Source: Bradyrhizobium sp. Rc3b
Lineage (GTDB): Bacteria > Pseudomonadota > Alphaproteobacteria > Rhizobiales > Xanthobacteraceae
Direction: 5' to 3'
NCBI RefSeq assembly: GCF_900114915.1
Contig: NZ_FOUS01000005.1
Span: 350,723-414,722 of the forward strand
Length of the DNA stretch: 64,000 nt
Shown: positions 29,714 to 38,809 of the stretch, piece by piece
Position numbering within the stretch: the first letter of the stretch is position 1
Layout: every line of letters starts with the position of its first letter
Translations under genes and position numbers: made by a program
Notes under the pieces: generated by a model
Database searches by the model: none
Told to the model about the DNA's origin: nothing
The model's input: only the letters and a program-made list of their open reading frames with translations

Positions 29714-30979
29714 TCACAGCCACGGCGCGGGCGTATCCATCGCGATCAGCTGCTCGACCTCGATGCGCGGGCGGACCACGGCGTACTGATCGTCCTTCAC
29801 CAGCACCTCCGGCACCAGCGGGCGGGTGTTGTAGGTACCGGCCTGCACCGCGCCATAGGCGCCGGCGGTCATGATGGCGATGAGATCGCCGGGCGCCGGC
29901 GTCGGCAGCGTGCGGTCGAGCGCGAGATAGTCGCCGGTCTCGCAGACCGGGCCGACGACGTCGGCCATGATGGTGGCGGCGCCCTTGGTGGGCTGCTTCA
30001 CCGGCAGGATGTCGTGATGCGCCTCGTACAGCGTCGGGCGGATCAGGTCGTTCATGGCGGCGTCGATGATGACGAAATTCTTGCCGTCGCCGTGCTTCAC
30101 ATAGATCACCTTGGCGACCAGGATGCCGGCATTGCCGACGATCATGCGGCCCGGCTCGAACATCAGCGTGCAGCCGAGATTGTGGCTGACGCGCTTGACC
30201 ATGGCGGCATAGGCCGCCGGCGCCGGCGGCGCCTCGCGGTCCATGTAATAGGGAATGCCGAGGCCGCCGCCGAAATCGACATGGGAGATGTTGTGGCCGT
30301 CGGCGCGCAGCGTCTGCACGAATTCGGAGAGGATGCGGAAGGCGGTCTCCATGCCGGAGAGGTCAGTGATCTGGCTGCCGATGTGCACGTCGGTGCCCGT
30401 CACCTCGATGCCCGGGAGTTTCGCGGCACGGGCATAGACCTCTCGCGCATGCACGATCGGGATGCCGAACTTGTTCTCGGACTTGCCGGTCGAGATCTTG
30501 GCGTGGGTGCCGGCGTCGACATCGGGATTGACGCGCAGCGAGACGCGCGCGGTCTTGCCCGTCTCGGTCGCCAGGCGCGACAGCAGCTCGAGCTCGGGCT
30601 CGGATTCGACGTTGAGACAGAGGATGTCGGCGGCGAGCGCGGCGCGCAGCTCCTGTTCGGTCTTGCCGACACCGGAGAACAGGATCTTGCTTGGCGGAAT
30701 GCCGGCGGCGAGCGCGCGCTTCAACTCACCGCCGGAGACCACGTCGGCGCCGGCGCCGAGCTTGGCGAGCGTGCGCAGCACCGACTGGTTCGAGTTCGCC
30801 TTCATGGCGTAGCAGACCAGCACCTTCTCGCCGGCGAAGGCATCGGTGAAGACGCGATAGTGCCGCTCCAGCGTCGCGGTCGAATAGCAATAGAACGGCG
30901 TGCCGACGGTTGCGGCCAGCTCGGACAGGTTCACCGCCTCGGCGTGCAGCACGCCGTTGCGATAGTCGAAATGGTTCAT
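29714..30979 (-). CDS. lysA: Diaminopimelate decarboxylase
   Basis: 421 residues, fold-III PLP enzyme making lysine from meso-diaminopimelate. The PLP Lys is in VCYAMKANSN, the glycine-rich loop in HVDFGGGLGIPY, EPGR in FEPGRMIVG, and the active-site Cys from the partner subunit in GPVCETGDYLA. Length matches the family. It is the last gene of a left-facing argH-lptM-lysA set. Confidence 0.97.
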   Translation of the reverse strand: MNHFDYRNGVLHAEAVNLSELAATVGTPFYCYSTATLERHYRVFTDAFAGEKVLVCYAMKANSNQSVLRTLAKLGAGADVVSGGELKRALAAGIPPSKILFSGVGKTEQELRAALAADILCLNVESEPELELLSRLATETGKTARVSLRVNPDVDAGTHAKISTGKSENKFGIPIVHAREVYARAAKLPGIEVTGTDVHIGSQITDLSGMETAFRILSEFVQTLRADGHNISHVDFGGGLGIPYYMDREAPPAPAAYAAMVKRVSHNLGCTLMFEPGRMIVGNAGILVAKVIYVKHGDGKNFVIIDAAMNDLIRPTLYEAHHDILPVKQPTKGAATIMADVVGPVCETGDYLALDRTLPTPAPGDLIAIMTAGAYGAVQAGTYNTRPLVPEVLVKDDQYAVVRPRIEVEQLIAMDTPAPWL

Positions 30980-31002
30980 GACGCAGGCTCGGTTGTCCCG
31001 GC

Positions 31003-31296
31003 TTATTTCTTGCCGGGAGGTTCGTCCAACAGCGGGTCGAGAATAAACGGTTTTTTCCTACCCTTGGCCGCCGCGGGTGCGGCATCCGCACCGGAGGTTG
31101 GGTCGAAGAGGCTCGGCGTCTTCTGGGCTGCGGTCTCGGTGTCGGTCGGAGCTGCGACGTTGCCCGTTGGCGCGTTGGAGGCGGTCGGCGGCAAATCCAG
31201 CGGACCCTTGCGGCCGCAGCCGGCAAGCGCGAGCGCCGTCAGGCTCAAGACAATGATGGCCCACCCCGAGCCGGCCGGGCGAAACTTTGACGTCAC
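31003..31296 (-). CDS. lptM: LptM-like small lipoprotein (YifL family)
   Basis: 97 residues. A short hydrophobic signal ends in the lipobox ALAGCGRKGPLDLPP, the LptM/YifL hallmark (Cys then GxKGPL). The rest is Ala/Thr/Pro-rich and probably disordered. In E. coli LptM helps LptD mature. GTG at 31296 is chosen because GGGGAA lies 7 nt upstream. The position directly ahead of lysA is conserved in proteobacteria and supports the call. Confidence 0.9.
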   Translation of the reverse strand: MTSKFRPAGSGWAIIVLSLTALALAGCGRKGPLDLPPTASNAPTGNVAAPTDTETAAQKTPSLFDPTSGADAAPAAAKGRKKPFILDPLLDEPPGKK

Positions 31297-31391
31297 GACG
31301 AAATTCCCCACTACGCGGGGCGCACCATACAGAGATTGGCGCGCTCTGGCGAGAGCCGGATGACCATGAAACATAAGCGAAATTTTGCCCC

Positions 31392-32789
31392 TCAGCCCAA
31401 TTTTCGCTCTTTTTCCAGCCGCTTCGCCCAGGCCTTGGCCTGCGACGTCACGTTCTTCGGCGCGGTGCCGCCGAAGCTGGTGCGGCTCTTCACCGACGAT
31501 TCGACCGAGAGCACGCCGAGCACGTCCTTGGTGATCTTGGGCTCGATCGCCTGCATCTCCTTGAGCGGCAGCTCGTGCAGGGCGACGCCACCCTCGGCGG
31601 CCTTGGCGACGATACGGCCGGTGACGTGATGGGCGTCGCGGAACGGCATTTTCAGCGTCCGCACCAGCCAGTCGGCGAGATCGGTCGCGGTGGAATAGCC
31701 CTCGCCTGCAGCAAGCTTCATCTTGGCTTCGTCAGGCACGAGATCGCGAACCATGCCGGTCATGGCGCGGATCGCCAGCGACAGCGCGGCAAAGCCCTCC
31801 ATGGCGCCCTGCTTGTCCTCCTGCATGTCCTTTTGATAGGCGAGCGGCAGGCCCTTCATCACGATCAACAGGCCGTTGAGCGCGCCGATGACGCGGCCGG
31901 TCTTGGCGCGCACCAGTTCGGCGGCATCCGGATTGCGCTTCTGCGGCATGATCGAGGAGCCGGTCGTGAACTTGTCGCTGAGCCGGATCATGCCGACCAG
32001 CGGCGAGGTCCAGATCACGATCTCCTCGGCAAAGCGCGACATGTGCACGGCGCAGATCGAGGCCGCCGACAATGCCTCCAGCACGAAGTCGCGGTCGGAG
32101 ACGGCATCGAGCGAGTTCGCCATCGGACGGTCGAAGAGAAGCGCCTTCGCGGTGGCGTGGCGGTCGATCGGGAACGAGGTGCCGGCCAGCGCGGCGGCGC
32201 CGAGCGGGGATTCATTCAGCCGCTTGCGCGCATCCTGGAAGCGGCCGCGATCGCGCGCGGCCATCTCGACATAGGCGAGCAGATGATGGCCGAAGGTCAC
32301 GGGCTGCGCGGTCTGCAGATGGGTGAAGCCGGGCATCACGGTTGCGGCATGCTCCAGCGCGCGATTGACCAGCGCGGCCTGGAACGCGGCGAGCGCCGCG
32401 TCGGTTTCGTCGATGATGTCACGGACGTAGAGACGGAAATCGGTCGCGACCTGGTCGTTGCGCGAGCGCGCGGTGTGCAGGCGGCCGGCGGCGGGGCCGA
32501 TCAACTCGGACAAGCGGCTCTCGACATTCATGTGAATGTCCTCGAGCGCGCGCTTGAACTCGAAGCCGCCCTTGCCGATCTCTGACAAAATCGTGTCTAG
32601 ACCCTTGCCGATATTTTTCGCATCAGAACCCGTGATGATGCCCTTCGCGGCAAGCATCGCAGCGTGGGCCTTGGACGCGGCTATGTCCTGGGCGAAGAGG
32701 TGACGATCGACGTCGATGGAGACGTTGATCTCTTCCATGATCTCGTCGGGACGTTCCGAGAACCGGCCGCCCCACATCTTGTTGCTCAT
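31392..32789 (-). CDS. argH: Argininosuccinate lyase
   Basis: 465 residues. It splits argininosuccinate to arginine and fumarate. The fumarase/aspartase signature [12 protein letters not shown] is intact, and [14 protein letters not shown] and [11 protein letters not shown] match ArgH. It starts [14 protein letters not shown] at 32789 with CAGGGG just upstream; longer in-frame starts are disfavoured because they would overlap tlpA. Divergent from tlpA. Confidence 0.97.
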   Translation of the reverse strand: MSNKMWGGRFSERPDEIMEEINVSIDVDRHLFAQDIAASKAHAAMLAAKGIITGSDAKNIGKGLDTILSEIGKGGFEFKRALEDIHMNVESRLSELIGPAAGRLHTARSRNDQVATDFRLYVRDIIDETDAALAAFQAALVNRALEHAATVMPGFTHLQTAQPVTFGHHLLAYVEMAARDRGRFQDARKRLNESPLGAAALAGTSFPIDRHATAKALLFDRPMANSLDAVSDRDFVLEALSAASICAVHMSRFAEEIVIWTSPLVGMIRLSDKFTTGSSIMPQKRNPDAAELVRAKTGRVIGALNGLLIVMKGLPLAYQKDMQEDKQGAMEGFAALSLAIRAMTGMVRDLVPDEAKMKLAAGEGYSTATDLADWLVRTLKMPFRDAHHVTGRIVAKAAEGGVALHELPLKEMQAIEPKITKDVLGVLSVESSVKSRTSFGGTAPKNVTSQAKAWAKRLEKERKLG

Positions 32790-32890
32790 GATCCCCTGCT
32801 CACGCCTTGATTTGCCGCACGTTTGCTGGCCGCCGCCAGCCGTATTAAGAGGCCCCTGATAGCCATATCTGCGACCGGATGACAAACGAT

Positions 32891-33556
32891 ATGCTCGACA
32901 AGACGCCCTCCGCCACGCGCCGGGTCCCCCTCGTCATCGCCACCGTGGCGGTCGTAGGGCTGGCCGGCTTCGCCGCGCTGTACGGACTGGGCCTGAGCCG
33001 GGCCCCATCAGGCGATCCGGCCTGCCGGGCGGCGGTGGCTACGGCGCAAAAGATCGCCCCGCTGGCCCATGGCGAGGTGGCGGCGCTGACCATGGCGAGC
33101 GCGCCGCTGAAGCTGCCCGACCTCGCCTTCGAGGATGCCGACGGCAAGCCGAAAAAGCTGTCCGATTTCCGCGGCAAGACGCTGCTGGTGAACCTCTGGG
33201 CCACCTGGTGCGTGCCCTGCCGGAAGGAAATGCCGGCGCTGGACGAACTCCAGGGCAAGCTGTCGGGCCCGAATTTCGAGGTGGTGGCGATCAATATCGA
33301 CACTCGCGACCCCGAGAAGCCGAAGACTTTCCTGAAAGAGGCCAATCTGGCCCGGCTCAGCTATTTCAGCGATCAGAAAGCCAAGGTTTTTCAGGATCTT
33401 AAGGCCGTAGGCCGGGCGCTCGGCATGCCCACCTCGGTGCTGGTCGATCCGCAAGGCTGCGAGATTGCGACGATCGCGGGGCCGGCGGAATGGGCGAGCG
33501 AGGACGCGCTCAAGCTGATCCGGGCGGCGACCGGCAAGGCCGCCGCAGCGCTCTAG
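32891..33556 (+). CDS. tlpA: Membrane-anchored thioredoxin TlpA
   Basis: 221 residues. The N-terminal anchor (about 12-33) is followed by a periplasmic thioredoxin fold with active site WCVPC and a cis-Pro loop GMPTSVLV, plus an extra Cys pair (DPAC near 40 and QGC near 185). The sequence closely matches B. japonicum TlpA as I recall it. That protein reduces the copper-chaperone and CoxB sites needed to assemble cytochrome aa3. ATG at 32891 (MLDKTPS) is preferred over ATG at 32879. Confidence 0.95.
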   Translation: MLDKTPSATRRVPLVIATVAVVGLAGFAALYGLGLSRAPSGDPACRAAVATAQKIAPLAHGEVAALTMASAPLKLPDLAFEDADGKPKKLSDFRGKTLLVNLWATWCVPCRKEMPALDELQGKLSGPNFEVVAINIDTRDPEKPKTFLKEANLARLSYFSDQKAKVFQDLKAVGRALGMPTSVLVDPQGCEIATIAGPAEWASEDALKLIRAATGKAAAAL

Positions 33557-33561
33557 GATTT

Positions 33562-33756
33562 TCAGGCGGTGATGTTGAGATTGCCGCCGACGCCGGCACC
33601 GACATTGGCCAGCGAGGGCTGACCCGCACCGAGCAGCGTCAGGACGGTGGATTTCTCCATATCCGCGTTCTGCTTGGTCAGCGTCGCCGCAATATTCGAC
33701 TGCAGCGCGCCTTGCTGAGCGGCCAGCATGGTGCTGACCATTGCCATCATGTCCAT
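33562..33756 (-). CDS. Small YjfB-like protein
   Basis: 64 residues (MDMMAMVSTML...). The core AAQQGALQSNIAATLTKQNADMEKSTVLTLL resembles the YjfB putative motility family (short Gln-rich helix, then a second helix). No flagellar or chemotaxis genes are nearby. It ends 5 nt after, and converges with, the tlpA stop. Could alternatively be a small secreted or regulatory peptide. Confidence 0.65.
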   Translation of the reverse strand: MDMMAMVSTMLAAQQGALQSNIAATLTKQNADMEKSTVLTLLGAGQPSLANVGAGVGGNLNITA

Positions 33757-33830
33757 TACGCGAACCCTCTTACCGGCTGCAGCCTAGGCGCGAGGGGTTA
33801 ACGCGACATGAATCGACACAGGATAGGTGC

Positions 33831-33924
33831 CGTAGGGTGGGCAAAGGCGGACTTGCCGCCGTGCCCACCACCTCACCATGGTCGCGAAAAATGCGTGGGC
33901 ACGCTTCGCTTTGCCCACCCTACG
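33831..33924. repeat. Palindromic intergenic repeat, CGTAGGGTGGGCAAA family, copy 2
   Basis: CGTAGGGTGGGCAAAGGCG on the left and CGCTTTGCCCACCCTACG on the right, with inner GTGCCCAC / GTGGGCAC. Between the YjfB-like gene and hbdA. Confidence 0.9.
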
Positions 33925-33935
33925 GCACCGCCGCC

Positions 33936-34817
33936 TTAGCGCGTCGGAACCGGCTTGGCGCCGCGGTAGTCGTAGAAGCCGCGCTGGGTCTTGCGGCCGA
34001 GCCAGCCGGCCTCGACGTATTTCACCAGCAGCGGGCACGGGCGGTACTTGGAATCGGCCAGCCCCTCATGCAGCACCTGCATGATCGAGAGGCAGGTATC
34101 GAGGCCGATGAAATCGGCGAGCTCCAGCGGGCCCATCGGATGGTGCGCGCCAAGCTTCATGGCCGCGTCGATCGCCTCGACATTTCCGACGCCTTCATAC
34201 AGCGTGTAGATCGCCTCGTTGATCATCGGCAGCAGGATGCGGTTGACGATGAAGGCCGGGAAATCCTCGGACACCGCGACCTGCTTGCCGAGCTTGGCGA
34301 CGAATTCCTTGGACGCCTCGAAGGTCTGGTCGTCGGTGGCGATGCCGCGGATCAACTCCACCAGCTCCATCAGCGGCACCGGATTCATGAAGTGAATGCC
34401 GATGAAGCGCTCGGGCCGGTCGGTGGCGGCGGCAAGCCGGGTGATCGAGATCGAGGACGTGTCGGAGGCGACGATCGCCTCGGGCTTCAACACGGCGCAG
34501 AGCTCGTGGAAGATCTTGCGCTTGACCTCTTCCTTCTCGACCGCGGTCTCGATCACGAGATCGCAATCGGCGAGGTCGTCCAGCTTCTCGGCGGACGTGA
34601 TGCGCGCCATCGCCTTGGCCTTGTCGTCCTCGGAGACGGCCTTCTTGGAGACCTGGCGCGCCAGATTACCGTTGATGGTGGCCATGCCCGACTTGAGGCG
34701 ATCAACCGAAACGTCGTTGAGCACCACGTCGAAACCGGCCAGCGCCGCAACATGCGCGATGCCATTGCCCATCTGACCCGCGCCGATCACGCCGACCTTC
34801 TTGATCACTGCCGCCAT
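33936..34817 (-). CDS. hbdA: 3-hydroxybutyryl-CoA dehydrogenase
   Basis: 293 residues. Rossmann motif KVGVIGAGQMGNGIAHVAA, catalytic His in IGIHFMNPVPLMELVE, and the C-terminal dimerisation domain with HHPMGPLELADFIGLD. It oxidises 3-hydroxyacyl-CoA (butyrate/PHB and fatty-acid metabolism). ATG at 34817 has GGTGGA 7 nt upstream; GTG at 34829 is possible. It follows the etf genes but is separated by a strong terminator and a putative operator. Confidence 0.93.
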   Translation of the reverse strand: MAAVIKKVGVIGAGQMGNGIAHVAALAGFDVVLNDVSVDRLKSGMATINGNLARQVSKKAVSEDDKAKAMARITSAEKLDDLADCDLVIETAVEKEEVKRKIFHELCAVLKPEAIVASDTSSISITRLAAATDRPERFIGIHFMNPVPLMELVELIRGIATDDQTFEASKEFVAKLGKQVAVSEDFPAFIVNRILLPMINEAIYTLYEGVGNVEAIDAAMKLGAHHPMGPLELADFIGLDTCLSIMQVLHEGLADSKYRPCPLLVKYVEAGWLGRKTQRGFYDYRGAKPVPTR

Positions 34818-34877
34818 CTTGTCATCCACCGGAACGGCGCGCGACGAGCGCGCCTGCCTATCCCCCGAGCCGGGAGG

Positions 34878-34909
34878 TCTGATTTGATCAGAAGCTTGAT
34901 TTAATCAGA
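34878..34909. promoter_or_regulatory. Putative operator upstream of hbdA
   Basis: Two near-identical 13-bp sites, TGATTTGATCAGA (34880) and TGATTTAATCAGA (34897), start 17 bp apart. The first is part of a perfect palindrome tctgat-ttg-atcaga (34878-34892); the second contains tgatt-t-aatca (34897-34907). They lie about 61 bp upstream of hbdA. The bound regulator is not known; a fatty-acid or PHB-responsive repressor is only a guess. Confidence 0.5.
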
Positions 34910-34982
34910 ACCCGGGCTCGAAACCTAGATTGGATCGCTTCGAAGGCGTGCCCCACGCCAAAGAAAACGCTTCAGAAATGAA

Positions 34983-35019
34983 ACACCGGCCGGAGTTTAT
35001 GCCTCCGGCCGGTGTTTTT
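34983..35019. terminator. Intrinsic terminator after etfA
   Basis: A perfect 13-bp GC-rich stem (acaccggccggag / ctccggccggtgt) with a 7-nt loop. It is followed by TTTTT on the plus strand and TTTCATTTCT on the minus strand. It lies 8 bp past the etfA stop. Confidence 0.85.
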
Positions 35020-35027
35020 GGCGTCTT

Positions 35028-35972
35028 TTACTTGCCGAGCTTGCCGAGTTCGGCCGTCAGCTCCGGAACCGCCTGGTAGAGATCGGCGACCAGGCCGTAA
35101 TCGGCAACCTGGAAGATCGGCGCGTCCTCGTCCTTGTTGATCGCGACGATCACCTTGGAGTCCTTCATGCCGGCCAGATGCTGGATGGCGCCGGAAATGC
35201 CGACGGCGACATAGAGCTCGGGCGCCACCACCTTGCCGGTCTGGCCGACCTGCCAGTCGTTCGGGGCGTAGCCGGCGTCCACCGCCGCGCGCGAGGCACC
35301 GACACCGGCCCCAAGCTTGTCAGCGAGCGGCTCGATGTACTTGGCAAAATTCTCGCGGCTCTGCATGGCGCGGCCACCGGAGACGATGATCTTGGCCGAG
35401 GTCAGCTCGGGACGGTCGCTCTTGGCGACCTCCTCGCCGATGAAGGACGACAGGGCCGGATCGGCCGCCGCCGCGACGGTCTCGACCGCCGCGCTGCCGC
35501 CCTCGCCGGCTGCGGCGAAGGTCGAGGTCCGCACCGTGATGACCTTCTTGGCGTCCTTGGACTTCACCGTCTGGATGGCGTTACCGGCATAGATCGGACG
35601 CTCATAGGTGTCGGGGGCGACCACCTTGATGATCTCCGAGACCTGCATGACGTCGAGCAGGGCGGCGACGCGCGGCATCACGTTCTTGAAGCGCGAGGTC
35701 GCGGGCGCGACGATCGCATCGTAGCCGGAGGCCAGCGAAACGATCAGCGCGGCCAGCGGCTCGGCGAGATCGTGGGCGTAGAGCTCGCCGTCGGCGAGCA
35801 GCACCTTCTTGACGCCGGCAAGCTTGGCAGCGGCATCCGCCGCGGCCTTGGCGTTCTGGCCGGCAACGAGGACCTCGACGTCCGCGCCGAGCGCGGCGGC
35901 CGCGGTCAGGGCCTTGTTGGTCGCATCCTTGAGCGACGCATTGTCGTGTTCGGCAATCAGCAGCGTCGTCAT
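35028..35972 (-). CDS. etfA: Electron transfer flavoprotein alpha subunit
   Basis: 314 residues. The C-terminal FAD-binding region (about 190-314) contains SGGRAMQS, the [23 protein letters not shown] motif and [20 protein letters not shown]. It pairs with EtfB to carry electrons from acyl-CoA dehydrogenases to the quinone pool. TGATG overlap with etfB. Full length. Confidence 0.97.
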   Translation of the reverse strand: MTTLLIAEHDNASLKDATNKALTAAAALGADVEVLVAGQNAKAAADAAAKLAGVKKVLLADGELYAHDLAEPLAALIVSLASGYDAIVAPATSRFKNVMPRVAALLDVMQVSEIIKVVAPDTYERPIYAGNAIQTVKSKDAKKVITVRTSTFAAAGEGGSAAVETVAAAADPALSSFIGEEVAKSDRPELTSAKIIVSGGRAMQSRENFAKYIEPLADKLGAGVGASRAAVDAGYAPNDWQVGQTGKVVAPELYVAVGISGAIQHLAGMKDSKVIVAINKDEDAPIFQVADYGLVADLYQAVPELTAELGKLGK

Positions 35973-36721
35973 CAGAGCACCCCGGCTTCGTTCTTGAGTT
36001 TCGACACCAGCTCGGCGACGTCTTTGACCTTGACGCCCGCCTTGCGGCCGGCCGGCTCCGTCGTCTTGACGACCTCGAGACGCGGAGCGACGTCGACGCC
36101 GTAATCGGCGACGGTCTTGTCGGCGATCGGCTTCTTCTTGGCCTTCATGATGTTCGGCAGCGAGGCATAGCGCGGCTCGTTGAGACGCAGATCGGTGGTG
36201 ACGATCGTCGGTCCCTTCAGCTTCACGGTCTGGAGACCGCCATCGACTTCGCGGGTGACCTTGAAGTCAGAACCTTCGACCTCGAGCTTCGAAGCGAACG
36301 TCGCCTGCGACCAGCCGAGCAACGCAGCCAGCATCTGGCCGGTCTGGTTGCTGTCGTCGTCGATCGCCTGCTTGCCGAGAATGATCAGGCCGGGCTGCTC
36401 TTCTTCCGCAACCTTCTTCAGGATCTTGGCGACCGCGAGCGGTTCGACCGTGCCCTCGGCCTTCACCAGGATGCCGCGATCGGCGCCCATGGCAAGACCC
36501 GTGCGGATCGTCTCCGACGCCTGCGCAGGTCCAATGGAAACCACCACGACTTCGGTCGCCTTGCCGGCTTCCTTCAGGCGCAGTGCTTCCTCAACCGCGA
36601 TTTCGTCGAACGGGTTCATCGACATCTTGACGTTGGCGAGTTCAACGCCCGATCCATCGCCCTTGACGCGGACCTTGACGTTGTAATCGACCACCCGCTT
36701 TACCGGCACTAAGACCTTCAT
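35972..36721 (-). CDS. etfB: Electron transfer flavoprotein beta subunit
   Basis: 249 residues with the EtfB pattern [19 protein letters not shown]. The AMP-site and docking segments [44 protein letters not shown] and REVDGG are intact. ATG at 36721 has AGAGGA 4 nt upstream; a longer frame to 36739 is less likely. First gene of etfBA. Confidence 0.97.
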   Translation of the reverse strand: MKVLVPVKRVVDYNVKVRVKGDGSGVELANVKMSMNPFDEIAVEEALRLKEAGKATEVVVVSIGPAQASETIRTGLAMGADRGILVKAEGTVEPLAVAKILKKVAEEEQPGLIILGKQAIDDDSNQTGQMLAALLGWSQATFASKLEVEGSDFKVTREVDGGLQTVKLKGPTIVTTDLRLNEPRYASLPNIMKAKKKPIADKTVADYGVDVAPRLEVVKTTEPAGRKAGVKVKDVAELVSKLKNEAGVL

Positions 36722-36848
36722 CGATCCTCTTTCACTCAATTTGGGAGGGGGGTTATCAACTGGCGCGGAACCTAAAGGCCTGATCTGCCCCGGTCAACGC
36801 GCGAACGAGTCTAATTTCGGCCTTCTGAAATGCAGAGGGCACGGTAGG

Positions 36849-37421
36849 TCAGCGGTTTTGGCCCGGAACCCAAAGCACGTCGCCGGCGCCATTCCCGTTG
36901 GCGGCCCGGCTGGCCACGAAGAGGAAGTCCGACAGGCGATTCATATATTGGATGCCAGCCGCGCTGACCTGCTCCCCGGGTTGCGCCGCCAGTTCCACGA
37001 TCACCCGTTCCGCCCTGCGGCATATCGTGCGCGCCACGTGGAGATAGGCCGCAGTCGGCGTGCCGCCGGGAAGCACGAAGGAGGTCAGCGGCGCGAGCTT
37101 GTCGTTGAGCGCGTCGATGTCGCGCTCGAGCCGCTCGACCTGGCTTACCACCACCCGCAGCCGCTCCGCCTTGCCCTCACGCTCGGGCACCGCGAGGTCG
37201 GCGCCGAGATCGAACAGGTCGTTCTGGATGCGGCCCAGCATCGCGTCGAGCTCGGGCATGTCCGCGGTGTGGAGCCTGACCACGCCGATCGCGGCGTTGG
37301 TCTCGTCGACGGTGCCATAGGCCTCGATGCGCAGATCGTATTTCGGACGCCGCTCGCCGGTTCCGAGCGCTGTCGTGCCGTCGTCACCGGTTTTCGTGTA
37401 GATGCGATTCAGTACGACCAT
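36849..37421 (-). CDS. Cob(I)alamin adenosyltransferase (PduO type)
   Basis: 190 residues. The ATP-binding start RIYTKTGDDGTTALGTGER, the conserved helix RRAERVIVEL and the YMNRLSDFLFVASR end define the PduO/CobA-type adenosyltransferase. It makes adenosylcobalamin for enzymes such as methylmalonyl-CoA mutase. Cytosolic trimer in relatives. It is upstream of etfBA in the same direction, but about 130 bp away. Confidence 0.94.
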   Translation of the reverse strand: MVVLNRIYTKTGDDGTTALGTGERRPKYDLRIEAYGTVDETNAAIGVVRLHTADMPELDAMLGRIQNDLFDLGADLAVPEREGKAERLRVVVSQVERLERDIDALNDKLAPLTSFVLPGGTPTAAYLHVARTICRRAERVIVELAAQPGEQVSAAGIQYMNRLSDFLFVASRAANGNGAGDVLWVPGQNR

Positions 37422-37440
37422 AGGAGACTCTTAATTTTGG

Positions 37441-37487
37441 GGCATGATCCTGTCGGAAAACCGCTTCACACTTTTCCGGATCATGCC
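37441..37487. repeat. Palindromic repeat, GCATGATCCGGAAAA family, copy 2
   Basis: GGCATGATCCTGTCGGAAAACCGC pairs with the right half ending TTTTCCGGATCATGCC. The neighbouring gene's stop codon begins at the next base (37488). Confidence 0.85.
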
Positions 37488-37682
37488 CTACCGCCCCATC
37501 GCCCAGACCGCGAGCATCGCGATGATGATCGCCACGAATTGCAGCAGCACGCGCCAGCGCATCAGCTTCTGCGAAATGTTGGGCGAGCCGCCGCGCATCA
37601 TGTTGATGAGCCCGAGCAGCAGCACCAACGCCACGGCGCCGGCTGCCGCCGGCAGGATGAAAGTCGTCAGGAGAGATGCCAT
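37488..37682 (-). CDS. Small twin-transmembrane protein (HIG1-like)
   Basis: 64 residues with two hydrophobic helices (about 5-25 and 44-62) linked by NMMRGGSPNISQKLMRWRVL. This matches the short twin-transmembrane/HIG1-like proteins next to the adenosyltransferase gene in Rhizobiales. HIG1 relatives associate with cytochrome oxidase, but a role here is inference. ATG at 37682. The stop abuts a palindromic repeat. Confidence 0.78.
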   Translation of the reverse strand: MASLLTTFILPAAAGAVALVLLLGLINMMRGGSPNISQKLMRWRVLLQFVAIIIAMLAVWAMGR

Positions 37683-37739
37683 TGGGGGGTGATAACACCG
37701 TGCGCGCCGGTCCGCCATGGTGCCGCGGCAGCCTCCGGC

Positions 37740-37779
37740 GTCATTCCGGGGCGATGCGAAGCGTCTCGCCCGGAATGAC
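37740..37779. repeat. Palindromic repeat, GTCATTCCGGGGCG family, copy 1
   Basis: GTCATTCCGGGGCGATGCG / CGTCTCGCCCGGAATGAC inverted repeat with internal GCGAAGCG. A second copy is at 48545-48582. Confidence 0.85.
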
Positions 37780-37915
37780 AGCGAGACGCTTCGCGAACTG
37801 GCTTTTGGGGCAAGAATATCAGATGGTATTGCGATGATTTCCGATTTGCGCCCATTGCCTATTCTCCTGACCTCTCCCTACGTGCGGGGAGAGCGGGCAG
37901 CGGTGTAGGTGCCAT

Positions 37916-38809
37916 TTGAAAGCCATCCGCTACATTTACTGCGTCTTGGAGGATGCATTCTACACGTTCCTGGCCGACGACGGCTGGGCGATCGCGAGCC
38001 ATATCGCGCTGTCGACGTTGATGGCGCTGTTCCCGTTCCTGATCGTGCTGACCTCACTCGCGGGCTTCTTCGGCTCCAAGGAACTCGCCGACCAGGCCGC
38101 CAGCCTGATGCTGCAGATCTGGCCCAAGCAGGTCGCCGATTCGATCTCGGGCGAGGTGCATGACGTGCTGACCACGACCCGCACCGGCATTCTGACGATC
38201 GGCGCGGCGCTGTCGGTCTATTTCGCCTCCAACGGCGTCGAGGCCCTCCGGGTCGCACTCAACCGCGCCTATGCGGTGGTGGAGATGCGGCGCTGGTACT
38301 GGCTGCGGCTGGAATCGATTGTCTACACGCTGATTGCTGCCTTCACCGCGCTCGCCATGGCGTTCCTGATCGTGCTCGGTCCGCTCCTGATCGAGGCGGC
38401 GCGGCGCCACATCCCGCTGTTCGTCGAATCCAACGAGAGCATCCTGACCTGGCTACGCTACGGCATCACCATCGGTGCGCTGGTGGTGGCGCTGATCATC
38501 CTGCATGCCTGGCTGCCGGCTGGACGGCGCGGCTTCTTCCAGATCCTTCCCGGCATCGTCTTCACCATCGTGGCGTCGCTGATATCAGGCATCGTGTTCG
38601 GGCAATATCTGGCGCGCTTCGCCAACAATTACGTGACCATGTATGCGGGGCTCGCCTCGGTCATCATCGCGCTGGTGTTCCTGTACTTCATCGCCGCGAT
38701 CTTCGTTTACGGCGGCGAGCTCAACGCCGCGATCATCAAGTCGCGGCTTCCTCACGGCGTGTCGCTTCAAGCAGCGCAGTCGCTAGCGCCCGCGGAGACA
38801 CAGGCTTGA
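37916..38809 (+). CDS. YihY/BrkB family inner-membrane protein
   Basis: 297 residues with about six membrane helices. The YihY pattern is FLADDGWAIASHIALSTLMALFPFLIVLTSL at the start and YAGLASVIIALVFLYFIAAIFVYGGELNA at the end. Function unknown in the family; transport is suggested. TTG at 37916 with TAGGTG upstream is the apparent start. The last 74 bp overlap the 3' end of the hybrid kinase gene on the other strand. Confidence 0.88.
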   Translation: MKAIRYIYCVLEDAFYTFLADDGWAIASHIALSTLMALFPFLIVLTSLAGFFGSKELADQAASLMLQIWPKQVADSISGEVHDVLTTTRTGILTIGAALSVYFASNGVEALRVALNRAYAVVEMRRWYWLRLESIVYTLIAAFTALAMAFLIVLGPLLIEAARRHIPLFVESNESILTWLRYGITIGALVVALIILHAWLPAGRRGFFQILPGIVFTIVASLISGIVFGQYLARFANNYVTMYAGLASVIIALVFLYFIAAIFVYGGELNAAIIKSRLPHGVSLQAAQSLAPAETQA

